Shown piece after piece: positions 1-7,867 of a stretch of 28,160 nt of DNA. The stretch spans positions 1-28,160 of the IMG/VR virus record IMGVR_UViG_3300042350_002138, one strand, 5' to 3'. Position numbers and translations under genes: made by a program. The DNA is from a virus. The notes under the pieces are model-generated. The model did no database searches, had not been told where the DNA came from, and saw only the letters and a list, made by a program, of their open reading frames with translations. Every line of letters starts with the position of its first letter. Within the stretch, counting starts at the first letter, position 1.

Positions 1-1745
1 TCGTAAAGGTTACCTAAATGATTAGAATAGTAAGTTTGGTAAAGGCTGTTTGGTTCTGTTTCTTGCGTTACAATATTGAACTCGTTACCAAAACAAAGTG
101 AAAACCCCGTTGTATTAACGCTGTTGAAAAGTGCGTAATCGGTTACGTTTAGATTTGAAGTACCGTCAAAGAATTTAAAAGTTGTTGCCGTTTCTTCGCC
201 TCCTAAATATAAAAGCAAAGGTTCCGGAACATACGCCGATTGATTTTCTTCAATTAAAAACGTGCAAAACAAATTACTTGTTTCTAATTCTGCAAATTGG
301 ATATTCTCAAAAGGTAACTCTATTTTAAATTCCGTTCCGTCGTATTCAAATGAATAATCTAAGTCACCGTATTGTCGATTAAACAACGCTGAAAAGTTTT
401 TATTTAAAAACGATTTACTTTCTTTATACTTAAATGCAATCTGTTTGTAAAGTGGTAATCGTTTAACGTTACTTGAATTAATAACATACTTCGTTATGTC
501 CTTTTCGCCTCCTAATGAATACCAATCCTGCAAAGGTTCAATTGTAAATGTCGTTTCGTTTTCTCCAACACAAACCAAATTAAATGCTTTGAAAATAGCT
601 GAAACAAAATCCGCAATCTTTAAATTAGGTGCTAAAATTGAAGCGTTCAAAGTTGACGTTAAGCTAATTGTATTTCCAAACCCTGTGTAAATTGTTCCAC
701 TTGGTGCTTCGTATAAAACACTAATGCTAAAACTAACCGTTTTATCCGCTTTAAATTGATAGGTAACAACTGAATTTAAACCCGGTACGTTTGCTTCATT
801 CGTTAAAATTAAAGGGTCTGTTCCTCCATAACTTTCGTAAGTAGCAAACAAAACTCCGTTAACATAAGCCTCGCAATAAATGGTAGCCGTTCCGTCTGAA
901 ACACTTGAAATATTTATTGTTGTTTTGTGAAACGTTGACCCTGCAATTGGAACATAAGAGTATGTTAATGTATTATCAATCGTATTAAAAAACGTGTTAC
1001 TTGGTGTTGTACTATTGTAATCAATTAATTCATAATTAGTCAAAAACACAAATTCCTCTACATTTTGATAACGAATATATAAATCCGTCCAACGTGCTGA
1101 ACTAAAAAACGTGCTATTAAAATTTATTCCAAATTGTGTTTCTATAATATCAAATATTTTAGATACTTTGATTGCAGGAAATAACTCAAACCATTTTACA
1201 CTTCCTGCATTTGTTGTAATATCGTTTGCGCTTGCATCTCCAAAAGTCCAAACTCTTCTTGGTGCAATTAACGGATAACGTACATTGTAAGCCGTTGTTC
1301 CGTCTGTTACTCTATTGTAAACTTCCGTACCGCTGTAAGTGTGTGCAATTGTAGAATAATCCAAATCTTTCAAAGTCAATTCCCCAAACCTATCTTTTAA
1401 ACTTGTTAATGCACCGAAGAAATTTAACGAATAACTTACAACTTGTCCGTCTTTAATTACCGCTTCATTCAGTTGTATTTTACCAACTCTAAACGGCATC
1501 GTTTCGATTTCAATAAAAGCGTCACGCCTTAAATTTTGGTCGATAGTTGGTACAACGTCACTTTCATACCAATGTTGGAAAATAGCGTTGTTTCGTGGTG
1601 ATGCAGGAACTAAAAACGATTGTGAAAAGTCGCTGAATACCTTGCTAATATCCTGAACGTTTGCAACAGAACTATTAACCGTTACAATTTCGTCTTTGAA
1701 TAAATCAACTTCAACCCCCTCAATAAATAGTTGCAACTTCGTCAT
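1..1745 (-). CDS. Large phage tail protein, 3' end beyond window
   Basis: The reading frame is open from an ATG at 1745 to the left edge, at least 581 codons, so the C-terminus is missing here. The N-terminus reads MTKLQLFIEGVEVDLF and continues with VNSSVANVQDISKVFSDF. That opening (a short strand, then a 'QDISKVF.DFSQ.F.VPAS' motif) is one I recognise from large tail proteins of Bacteroidota phages. The rest is rich in Thr, Asn, Ser and aromatic residues in beta-strand patterns, without membrane segments. It starts inside the end of the upstream tail gene (26-nt overlap), so translation is probably coupled. It lies downstream of the tail-completion gene, which fits a distal tail or baseplate role. 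The exact role is inferred; family membership is fairly secure. Confidence 0.75.
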   Translation of the reverse strand, partial: MTKLQLFIEGVEVDLFKDEIVTVNSSVANVQDISKVFSDFSQSFLVPASPRNNAIFQHWYESDVVPTIDQNLRRDAFIEIETMPFRVGKIQLNEAVIKDGQVVSYSLNFFGALTSLKDRFGELTLKDLDYSTIAHTYSGTEVYNRVTDGTTAYNVRYPLIAPRRVWTFGDASANDITTNAGSVKWFELFPAIKVSKIFDIIETQFGINFNSTFFSSARWTDLYIRYQNVEEFVFLTNYELIDYNSTTPSNTFFNTIDNTLTYSYVPIAGSTFHKTTINISSVSDGTATIYCEAYVNGVLFATYESYGGTDPLILTNEANVPGLNSVVTYQFKADKTVSFSISVLYEAPSGTIYTGFGNTISLTSTLNASILAPNLKIADFVSAIFKAFNLVCVGENETTFTIEPLQDWYSLGGEKDITKYVINSSNVKRLPLYKQIAFKYKESKSFLNKNFSALFNRQYGDLDYSFEYDGTEFKIELPFENIQFAELETSNLFCTFLIEENQSAYVPEPLLLYLGGEETATTFKFFDGTSNLNVTDYALFNSVNTTGFSLCFGNEFNIVTQETEPNSLYQTYYSNHLGNLY

Positions 1746-2862
1746 AAGCGTATTCGAAATCTAATGTATAGTTCAAGTCTTTCTTGTTTACTATTTTAAA
1801 TAAGTCAGCATCGTTTGTTAATATTTTTGCAGGTAAATTATTAACCATAATTCTTTCAGATAGCATCAATTGTTCAATGATAAACTTAAAGTTTTCATCT
1901 ACGCTTCCAGAATTAACCGTTATTTTTCTTCGTGCGTTTCGATTCATTTGCCTTGTTTGCCCGTCTGAAATAGTCCATTGATTTACATTTGGAACGGCAG
2001 TTAGGAAATTGTAATCTTCGCTTGTTGTTGTAATTTTATCTGTTGATGCTTTAAAGAAAAATACTCGTTGCCACCCTCCTAATTTGTTTATGAAATCAAT
2101 CGTTACAGGTGTGTATCTACATTCTGCTAACGGCTTGAAAGTAAAGGATTGAAGTAACACGTTTGTAGGGCTGTAAAATTCAACTATATTCCCACCTGCA
2201 TAGTAATTACTTGAGGGCGTTGTTGCACTTTGCCAAATGTAAGGAATATCGCAATAACGTTGATTTACCGCATCTATGTTTGTTGTTTGTACGTTTGCAA
2301 GATTTGCTAAAGAAACATATTTTACATACGCTGAAATTCCAATAAAAGCTGTAAAATAACCAGGTGATAAAAGTCCACTTGGTACGGTTGTATCGCTTGT
2401 TTTTGGATAGTAAAAAACCATTCCACTTTGGTACTGAAACAAAGGAAAAGCACTATTGTAAGTTGTTACTTCATTATTCCACGGCAAAACTGCTAAACCG
2501 CCACTATCAGTATAGGCACGGTAACCGTCAAACGAGCGGTAAGTTCTTGTATCTAATAAAGTGTAAGTTCCTGAAACGTTTTTATAACGCTTAATCTGAA
2601 TGTATGCGCTCGCTCCACTTGGTGTTAACGTTGCTGTACTCGGTAACGTTCTAATGTTCTGATACGTGTTACTAATAAATTCACGAACAAACGGAGTGAC
2701 GTTGTATCGTGTAACGTTATTCGTTGCACTTGGATTATTCTTTTCAAGTGTATAAGTTGGCGTTGCAGGAAAAGTAGATGTTAAACTAATAAACAATTCT
2801 ACCTTTGAACCAGTTTGCCCTGCCTCATTTACTTGAACTAAAAACGGCGTTCTTGCGTACAT
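1720..2862 (-). CDS. Tail structural protein, 380 aa
   Basis: This 380-residue soluble protein has beta-rich composition, with many Thr, Ser, Asn and Tyr. It has no signal peptide or membrane segment. It begins MYARTPFLVQVNE and contains repeated strand-like stretches such as GASAYIQIKRYKN. A 'ADLFKIVNKKDLNYTLDFEYAYDEV' -type C-terminus sits just before the stop, which lies inside the next tail gene. Its start overlaps the end of the tail-completion-like gene by 38 nt. Position between that gene and the large QDISKVF-type tail protein argues for a tail or tail-tip component. I recognise the neighbourhood better than the protein itself, so the specific role is open. Confidence 0.6.
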   Translation of the reverse strand: MYARTPFLVQVNEAGQTGSKVELFISLTSTFPATPTYTLEKNNPSATNNVTRYNVTPFVREFISNTYQNIRTLPSTATLTPSGASAYIQIKRYKNVSGTYTLLDTRTYRSFDGYRAYTDSGGLAVLPWNNEVTTYNSAFPLFQYQSGMVFYYPKTSDTTVPSGLLSPGYFTAFIGISAYVKYVSLANLANVQTTNIDAVNQRYCDIPYIWQSATTPSSNYYAGGNIVEFYSPTNVLLQSFTFKPLAECRYTPVTIDFINKLGGWQRVFFFKASTDKITTTSEDYNFLTAVPNVNQWTISDGQTRQMNRNARRKITVNSGSVDENFKFIIEQLMLSERIMVNNLPAKILTNDADLFKIVNKKDLNYTLDFEYAYDEVATIY

Positions 2863-3427
2863 TTTCTTTTATTGCTATGTCAATAATATTACTGACGGTT
2901 AATACATAAGGGTTAATTAATTCAGTTGGTAATTTCTTTAAACTCGTTTCGATTGCATCACTAAAAAACATCGTTGGCTTAATACCACGATTGTAAATAT
3001 TTCCTGCTATTATTTGCGCTATTGTTCTATAATTACCTTTTTTATATTTGCCTTCTTCGTCTCTTAATCTTATATTTTTTCGCTTTGCCCAAACTTCAAT
3101 GTTTGTAACAAAACTTTGCCAACTTCCTGCATAATTTCCAGAACCAAATTTAAAACGACTATTGGGTGCTTGTTGTCCTCTTATCTTTGCATTCTTTGAA
3201 ACCTTACTTGGGTTTGCACCTTTAACTCCTTGGTCTTGAAAGAACCCGTAATCTTCCATTTGAAAGCCTATGCGAATAGAATTTAGATAAACCTTGCTTT
3301 CGCCTTTAATCGAATTATAAAGTTTCTTAGAAGCGTTCTTTTTACGTTTCGTTAAATTCGTTCTTGCTTGTTTTACAACGCCGTCAACGAACTTTTGAAG
3401 TGCTTTTGCTCTTTCGTCTTGACTCAT
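2825..3427 (-). CDS. HK97 gp10-like tail completion / neck protein
   Basis: This is a 200-residue basic protein. It starts with a helical Lys/Arg-rich segment (ALQKFVDGVVKQARTNL). A 'IRIGFQMEDYGFFQDQGVKG' region follows, then a loop with GSGNYAGSW, and near residues 150-165 comes the stretch NRGIKPTMFFSDAI. The order 'helix - YG.F.d.G..G - ..RGI.PT.FF.DA' is characteristic of HK97-gp10-like neck or tail-completion proteins, where the 'RGI.P..F' segment closes the fold. It follows the chaperone-like gene and precedes the tail proteins, as expected for a protein joining head and tail. The assignment is from motif order only. Confidence 0.6.
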   Translation of the reverse strand: MSQDERAKALQKFVDGVVKQARTNLTKRKKNASKKLYNSIKGESKVYLNSIRIGFQMEDYGFFQDQGVKGANPSKVSKNAKIRGQQAPNSRFKFGSGNYAGSWQSFVTNIEVWAKRKNIRLRDEEGKYKKGNYRTIAQIIAGNIYNRGIKPTMFFSDAIETSLKKLPTELINPYVLTVSNIIDIAIKENVRKNAVFSSSK

Positions 3428-3431
3428 TTCG

Positions 3432-4178
3432 TTAAGCGTTTAAATTCTCGTTGCTGTAAGTCATCGCTTTGTTTTGTAAACGTGAGAAAAGTGAGGCATT
3501 TGCGGAGTCCCAACTTGGTGATGTCATCGAATCTTGTAATGTCGCCTTGAGCGAGTACATGTAGGCTTCCATACCACCCCCACTGCTTTCCAAATTGAGT
3601 TCTTTCGCTAAGTGAGTTTTCATTTCCTGCGTTGTCTCCGTCTCCAAAAATGTCAGGGTAGCTCTCAATAAGTCTTTTTCTAAAGTCCAAAAAAAAACAT
3701 TCGCACCCTTAACGATTTGTAGCGGTGCAAACTTCATTAAGTCGCTGTATTCATCGCTTCCGTTGTATTCGTGAATTGAATAGCGGTCTTTAAAAGTTTC
3801 CTTAATAGGTCGATACATAACCGCCATTGCTTTGTGAAATGTAGAAACGTCTTGCAAGTACTTTTCCAAATCCACGTATTCGCCGAAACTAATTTCTTCT
3901 AAATTTGGAATAAAACCAAACTCCAAATCTTTGATTTTAAATCGTTGTTGAAACGTTCCCTCAGCTTCTAATGTTTTTGTAAGGGAAATTATTAATTCAG
4001 TTAAATCGGTCATTCGCATTTTAGCGATTGACTTCAATTCTAAACCCGTGAAACATTGCACCATTTGCTCCATCAAAAAATCCTCATCGTCACTATTTTG
4101 AGAAACGTTAACGAATTTTTGATAGGCACTAAGTGGTATTTCTGCAATCGATGTTGGTATGTTTATTTCAAGTCTCAT
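3432..4178 (-). CDS. Putative tail assembly chaperone-like protein, 248 aa
   Basis: This is a 248-residue acidic soluble protein that starts with MRLEINIPTSIAEIPLSAYQ. It consists of helices with conserved-looking 'SFGEYVDLEKYL' and 'KAMAVMYRPI' stretches around residues 118-150. The N-terminal beta strand plus 'SAYQKFV' is typical of a protein encoded after the terminase in Bacteroidota phages. Its place directly after the large terminase and before the gp10-like gene suggests a head-tail or tail-assembly job. I do not see the slippery sequence of a G/GT chaperone frameshift. A second reading frame is open over 3424-3690, but it is antisense-biased shadow coding and I did not call it. Function is an inference from position. 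Confidence 0.5.
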   Translation of the reverse strand: MRLEINIPTSIAEIPLSAYQKFVNVSQNSDDEDFLMEQMVQCFTGLELKSIAKMRMTDLTELIISLTKTLEAEGTFQQRFKIKDLEFGFIPNLEEISFGEYVDLEKYLQDVSTFHKAMAVMYRPIKETFKDRYSIHEYNGSDEYSDLMKFAPLQIVKGANVFFWTLEKDLLRATLTFLETETTQEMKTHLAKELNLESSGGGMEAYMYSLKATLQDSMTSPSWDSANASLFSRLQNKAMTYSNENLNA

Positions 4179-4197
4179 ACCTTATAAACTACAAAGT

Positions 4198-5353
4198 CTA
4201 ATAAATGTTGTAAACGCCCTTGTTCGTGCTTATAGATTCCATTTCGTGGTAACGAAGTGCGTCAATAGCGTGATCGTTTCCACCTTGCGGTTTGTTAGTT
4301 GTTTTTCCCGTTCTATCAACGTCCCAACAGTAACCCCGAAGTTCTTTAATTAGGTTTGTGCTGTCCGAAGTTACTAAGTACTCTTGCTGTTGCATTACGT
4401 CAATACCGTAGTTAATTGAATCCTTGCCTTTCGTTACAGGGTAAATTTGTAAACCCCTGCGTCTTATTTCTTCAATGGATTTCGGTTCTGCTGAATCCGC
4501 ATAAATAACCGCATCTTTTGGTAGTGCGTTTGCGATGTCACCGTTAACCATTCCGGTACGGTAAAACAATTCTTTAACAATTCTTTTATCGTTCCACTTG
4601 TAAACTGCAATCGCACTTGTCGGGTCGTTGGTATATCCGAAGTCTAATCCAATTCCTAATAAACGAGCTTCGTTTGGAATAGTGTCTATTGTTTGCCAGT
4701 TGCTGAATACAACCCCTTGTAAGTTTCCGATTTGCCCCTCTCCATAAACACGCCACCAATTCGCCCAATAATTAGACGTTTTCGCTTTCTCTTTCTTAAT
4801 CATTAAATCTTCGAGCGTTTCCTTTGAAATTCCCTCGTTATCTAAATAAGTAAGCAATAGAAATTCTGCGTTATGCTGTGGTAATATTTCACTATGCACC
4901 CAAAATTCGTTATCAGGATTAAAGTCGATATAAGTTTCAGCACTCCTAATCATTAAAGCATCTGCGATAATAAAAGGAATATGATTTGCTTCGTTAAGGA
5001 ATAGAATATCACGCTTTCCGCTTGCTTTTGCTTTACCGTCTGAATCGAATGATTTAAACTGCATTCGTGAACCGTTTGTAAAAGTGTAAATTAATGCTGA
5101 AGCGTTCCAATTGTTTTCAATCCAACGGTTTGTTTCAACCATTATCGTTTTGAAAATATCTAACGCTCCCTCTTTTACTGCTGGCAAAGTTTCTGCAACA
5201 ACGGTTATTTTTATACGTTGTTCTTTGATTGCTCGGTCTATCAATATTGGAATGATAGCGTATGTTTTTCCTGCATTGTCTCCCCTACCTATTGCTAAGT
5301 AGGGGATAAAGGGCAGAAGTCCCACCTTGTATCACTCGGATACGAGACTTCAT
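4198..5353 (-). CDS. terL: Large terminase (TerL), Walker A split by a 40-nt segment
   Basis: This is the ATP-driven DNA packaging motor and nuclease. The frame from ATG 5353 encodes MKSRIRVIQGGTSA and then runs into a TAG. After skipping 5312-5273, the +1 frame continues GKTYAIIPILIDRA. Joined, they make a normal terminase start with Walker A GGTSAGKT and a 371-residue protein. Walker B is DILFLNEAN at about residues 102-110. Nuclease acidic motifs follow: GLDFGYT (D224), IYADSAEP (D273) and NDHAIDALRY (D347, D351). A start at GTG 5325 gives an uninterrupted 375-residue protein, but it loses the adenine-binding Q and breaks the first Gly of Walker A (RGDNAGKT). Terminase identity is secure. 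How the halves are joined (bypass, or a damaged gene) is not settled. Confidence 0.9.
5273..5312 (-). other. 40-nt hairpin insertion / candidate translational bypass element
   Basis: This segment separates codon GCC (Ala, 5314-5312) from GCA (Ala, 5274-5272). Flanking TGC triplets are repeated at both borders. The RNA folds as UCCCCUAC-UUA-GCAA-UAG-GUAGGGGA, giving 11 pairs (one G-U) and a GNRA tetraloop at 5307-5282. The 3' arm supplies GGGGAG five nucleotides before the GCA codon. A zero-frame TAG lies in the 3' arm. Removing exactly 40 nt restores GGTSAGKT and the frame. T4 gene 60 uses the same ingredients: a hairpin at take-off, matching codons, and a GAG just before landing. Confidence 0.7.
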
Positions 5354-5363
5354 TGCTTTTATT

Positions 5364-5741
5364 CTATTTATTGCTGTCGTTCTCTTGAACATATTGGTCG
5401 AATACTTTTTTTAGTTCACTAATCCTATCTAACAAGCAACTGCCACAATTTGTAAATTCAGCGTTCTTGTTAAACGTACTTGTATAAATTTGGTTTAATC
5501 GGTATTGAACTGTTGGAACAACCGAACCCCTTGTGACTTCAAAGAATTCCTTTAGAAAGTTGTAATCTTGTTCGCTTAAACAGTTAGGTTTTGAATAAGG
5601 AAATAGTTTGTTTAAAGCTTCCTTTCGTTGGTCGCAACCGCAATCCTCTCCTGCTACAAATTTAACAAGTGCTTTGATTCCCGTTGCTGTTGTGATTTGG
5701 TCGATTGTATCTCCTAATCCTTGTGCTTTTTTTCGTGCCAT
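5364..5741 (-). CDS. Conserved Cys-containing protein upstream of terL, 125 aa
   Basis: This 125-residue protein begins MARKKAQGLGDTIDQITTATGIKALVKF. It has two cysteine clusters: DCGCDQRKE near residues 33-41 and NCGSC near 98-102, which together could bind one zinc ion. The 'GLGDT...TGIK...GEDCGCD.RK..LN..FPY' pattern is one I know from proteins encoded immediately before terL in Bacteroidota phages, where no function is established. It overlaps the upstream coiled-coil gene by 28 nt and stops 10 nt before the terL ATG. A packaging-related role is suggested only by position. Confidence 0.55.
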   Translation of the reverse strand: MARKKAQGLGDTIDQITTATGIKALVKFVAGEDCGCDQRKEALNKLFPYSKPNCLSEQDYNFLKEFFEVTRGSVVPTVQYRLNQIYTSTFNKNAEFTNCGSCLLDRISELKKVFDQYVQENDSNK

Positions 5742-5905
5742 AAGTCGCTTAATTCTTTTAAATCGTTTCTAAGTGTTTGGTTTTCTTTTTGTAGTTTTTT
5801 GTTTTCTTTTTCAAGTTGGCAAAACATTCCGTAAAACTCTTTTGCTCGTTCTTGACGTCTTTCAAGTTCGTTTTCTAATAATTCAAGTATGTTCTTAAAA
5901 TTCAT
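5714..5905 (-). CDS. Small coiled-coil protein, 63 aa
   Basis: This 63-residue, highly charged protein has a heptad-like pattern of Leu, Glu, Lys and Gln (ELLENELERRQER, then LEKENKKLQKENQTLRNDLKEL), so most of it should form a coiled coil. It has no membrane segment. Its ATG overlaps the stop of the sigma-like gene (ATGA-type junction at 5902-5905), and its own end overlaps the next gene by 28 nt, so the three are translated as a unit. I do not recognise a family. A structural or adaptor role near packaging genes is possible. Confidence 0.6.
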   Translation of the reverse strand: MNFKNILELLENELERRQERAKEFYGMFCQLEKENKKLQKENQTLRNDLKELSDLWHEKKHKD

Positions 5906-6426
5906 ATCAATTCTAAATCATTATTAATTAAATCTAAATAGTCATCACCACAATTAACCCTTATCTTTTCTTTACATTCTCCAATCACTTCAAAGATTGA
6001 ACGTAAACTTATATCCGTTCCGTTGGCAATATCTCGCATTGAATGGTTGCCCGTTAAATACAATCTGAATAGTGTTTGGTCGTAACTATGCCACTTGTTT
6101 ATTTCATCGTTAATCTTTGCTCTAAACCTATTTTGTGCTTGGTAAAATTCGCTATTATCAACGTCTGCAATTTCCAAAGGTAAATTATTTATCTTAGATA
6201 TTTGCTTTTTTGCCTTTAGAAAATTTAAGAATATAGATTTAAGGGTTAAGTGAATAAAGTATTGGTTTATTTTTCCGTCTACAATAATATCTTCTGGTCG
6301 CTTATTTCGGTCTAATCGCAAGTACATTTCCTGCACCAAATCCTCAGCGTAAAAGTACTCCCCGAACTTGTTAATCGTTCGAACGTAATCTTTGTGATGT
6401 TTAGCAACTTCCCCTAACCATTCCAT
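5902..6426 (-). CDS. Sigma-70-like protein, 174 aa
   Basis: Residues 25-40 read FYAEDLVQEMYLRLDR, which matches the region 2 helix of sigma-70/ECF factors (usual form 'aeDlvQevflrl'). Residues 114-150 contain YDQTLFRLYLTGNHSMRDIANGTDISLRSIFEVI, which resembles region 4: 'l.l...g.s..eIA...gis..sv'. The length (174 aa) fits ECF-type factors. It may direct host RNA polymerase to late promoters, or be a sigma-fold packaging or regulatory protein that lost polymerase binding. It sits between the small terminase and terL, overlapping the small terminase gene by one base, so it is made with the packaging genes. Confidence 0.6.
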   Translation of the reverse strand: MEWLGEVAKHHKDYVRTINKFGEYFYAEDLVQEMYLRLDRNKRPEDIIVDGKINQYFIHLTLKSIFLNFLKAKKQISKINNLPLEIADVDNSEFYQAQNRFRAKINDEINKWHSYDQTLFRLYLTGNHSMRDIANGTDISLRSIFEVIGECKEKIRVNCGDDYLDLINNDLELI

Positions 6427-6839
6427 TATTCATCTGGGAAAAGTGGTTGTTCGATAATCGTGTTTTCAACTTGGTCTTTCAATCCGTTCAAACGTTGTGT
6501 TATACTTGGATTATAGAATCCTAATAAACCGCCAGTTATTTGGTCTTGTCGAATTTCTTGTTTTATACGCAAACAGATAACCCCAAACACTTCGTAATAA
6601 CCTTGTTTATTGTCAAAGTAATGTTTAACTGTTCCGTAATTATCATAGCAAAATATTTCAAATCCTTCCATTGTTAAAGGTACTTTTTGAGGTTCTTCAA
6701 CTCGTTCGCCGTCTTTACCTACAAAGTGAACTTTAACCCACTTAAAAGATTCTTGTTTAACGTGTTCTTTGTATTCAAGCCACGCATTAAAAAGTTCTTC
6801 GGGTTCTTTGAATATTCTTGTTGGGTGTGGTTTTTTCAT
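6426..6839 (-). CDS. terS: Small terminase subunit, gp3-packaging-like
   Basis: This 137-residue protein starts MKKPHPTRIFKEPEELFNAWLEYKEHVK. It then has the 'PLTMEGFEIFC' segment and 'YGTVKHYFDNKQGYYEVFGVICLRIKQEIRQDQITGGLLGFYNPSITQRLNGL'. The order 'PEEL...W..Y......PLT..GF..F......YF.......Y....I...I..D.i.Ga..G..n..i..r.LgL' is that of P22 gp3-type DNA-recognition subunits, which bind the packaging site and load DNA on TerL. It lies four genes upstream of TerL and in the same transcription unit, instead of directly adjacent. The call rests on motif order and length, without a search. Confidence 0.7.
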   Translation of the reverse strand: MKKPHPTRIFKEPEELFNAWLEYKEHVKQESFKWVKVHFVGKDGERVEEPQKVPLTMEGFEIFCYDNYGTVKHYFDNKQGYYEVFGVICLRIKQEIRQDQITGGLLGFYNPSITQRLNGLKDQVENTIIEQPLFPDE

Positions 6840-7024
6840 ATCGTAGGTTCAAAATTTCCAAAATAAATACTATTGTCTTTAATCTTATTATATATTATAA
6901 CCTTATGCCCTTTATATTCGTTTGGATATTCGGTGTATAATTCAGGTATGTAAAACTTATAGTGAGGCAGTTTTTTTGGTGCTGAATTAATTAATTCATC
7001 TAAAATTTTAGTGTCTAATTTCAT
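6836..7024 (-). CDS. Small protein of unknown function, 62 aa
   Basis: This 62-residue protein (MKLDTKILDELINSAPKKLPHYKF...) has alternating aromatic and polar residues and no membrane segment or cysteine motif. Its stop overlaps the ATG of the small terminase gene by four bases. Its start overlaps the end of the VRR-NUC gene by four bases, so it is embedded in a translationally coupled chain. Phase and spacing support a real gene. I do not recognise its family. Confidence 0.5.
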   Translation of the reverse strand: MKLDTKILDELINSAPKKLPHYKFYIPELYTEYPNEYKGHKVIIYNKIKDNSIYFGNFEPTI

Positions 7025-7557
7025 TCTATCGGTATTAAATTCTGTATTTCAATCTGGAACGTTTCAAAGTCTATCCATTTACAAAGGTAGTAAATTCCTC
7101 CATCGTTTTCTATTTCTGCTTTTCGTTTCAATTGTGATTCACGGATTTGGTCTTTTCCTATCTTCAATTCCAAAGATAGAAATTTCCCGTTACAAATCCC
7201 TTCGATGTCGCTCATTCCTTTATTTTCAGAACGGATATAACCAATACCTTGTCGCCACTTCCCTTCACTTGAAATCCGTCTTATTGACTTTGAGCCGTAA
7301 ACGTAACGCAAGTAATCAACTATTAGTTTGGTTATGCCATTCGTATCTGTCACAGACTTACTAACTAACGGTTGCTTTACCACTTCGAAAGGTACGCCAC
7401 GTTCGTCTGTTTGAAGTTCAGTTATTCGTTTCTGCGTTGCTTTGCGTTTCGTTAAGCTGTACTTCTTTTTAGTAATTGTATGCGCAGGCATCGTTGAATT
7501 TAAACAGTCAACCATATGGACATAATCAATAAATTGTTTTAGGGTGTAGGGTTTCAA
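7021..7557 (-). CDS. VRR-NUC domain nuclease
   Basis: This is a 178-residue protein with a C-terminal VRR-NUC domain of the PD-(D/E)XK superfamily. Residues 113-132 show KGMSDIEG, with catalytic D117, followed by FLSLELKIG, with E130 and K132. A conserved Q142 lies in RESQLKRK, and the GGIYYL strand completes the core. Such phage nucleases are thought to act on branched or flapped DNA in recombination or before packaging. The N-terminal 90 residues are basic (KKKYSLTKRKATQKR) and could bind DNA. It lies between the replication and packaging genes. The catalytic triad is visible; the substrate is inferred. Confidence 0.8.
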   Translation of the reverse strand: MKPYTLKQFIDYVHMVDCLNSTMPAHTITKKKYSLTKRKATQKRITELQTDERGVPFEVVKQPLVSKSVTDTNGITKLIVDYLRYVYGSKSIRRISSEGKWRQGIGYIRSENKGMSDIEGICNGKFLSLELKIGKDQIRESQLKRKAEIENDGGIYYLCKWIDFETFQIEIQNLIPIE

Positions 7558-7739
7558 AATGGTAGTATATTGTTTTTAATAATAATAGGTTGCTTTACAT
7601 CTTCAATATCTCTATAACTTGACAAAGTAAAATGAATAGAAGTTATTTTTTTTAAATGTTTATTTGCTGACTGTAAATCAGTAGCTAATATAAAAGCATA
7701 ATTGCCATCTACACTATCTCTAAATTTATATATTTTCAT
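7554..7739 (-). CDS. Small protein of unknown function, 61 aa
   Basis: This 61-residue protein (MKIYKFRDSVDGNYAFILATDLQSANKHL...) has a beta-strand start, a 'FILATDLQSANKHLKKIT' segment and a second strand 'HFTLSSYRDIEDVKQPIII'. That layout is typical of small proteins resembling a single beta-alpha-beta unit. It overlaps the nuclease gene start by four bases and the preceding 43-codon gene by four. No function is recognised. Confidence 0.5.
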   Translation of the reverse strand: MKIYKFRDSVDGNYAFILATDLQSANKHLKKITSIHFTLSSYRDIEDVKQPIIIKNNILPF

Positions 7740-7867
7740 ACCATTTCAATTTTAAATTCACGTGAATAATTACCAGTTGCAATAAGTTGTTTCTTTTTCC
7801 AAAGTGCTAATTGTCTACTCGGGAAATACCAAACTTGAAAGTTAGCGTAAATTAGTTTATAAGTCAT
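7736..7867 (-). CDS. Very small basic protein, 43 aa
   Basis: The 132-nt frame from ATG 7867 encodes MTYKLIYANFQVWYFPSRQL followed by a Lys-rich stretch (ALWKKKQLIATGNYSREFK). It fills what would otherwise be a 124-nt gap and overlaps the next ATG in ATGA-type fashion. Its start overlaps the stop of the coiled-coil gene upstream. The perfect fit into the overlapping chain is the main evidence that it is translated. Function is unknown. Confidence 0.5.
   Translation of the reverse strand: MTYKLIYANFQVWYFPSRQLALWKKKQLIATGNYSREFKIEMV

Noticed and set aside
496-690. 64-codon plus-strand frame, and other plus-strand frames across the window
   Set aside because: They lie opposite well-supported minus-strand genes, lack recognisable domains and have no promoter or operon context.
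3640-3662. Short match (about 16 of 17 bases) between the chaperone-like gene and the 3' part of the terminase insertion
   Set aside because: It is too short, is without a hairpin or frame effect here, and the chaperone-like frame is intact; probably chance.
3424-3690. 88-codon second frame inside the chaperone-like gene, possible frameshift product
   Set aside because: It has no family-like sequence and overlaps the coding part of 3432-4178 in another frame; no slippery heptamer stands out near the junction.
5273-5312. Insertion read as a small transposable element or self-splicing intron
   Set aside because: Forty bases cannot hold a group I/II intron core, and no second copy of the hairpin is seen in the window; RNA removal is still worth a cDNA check.
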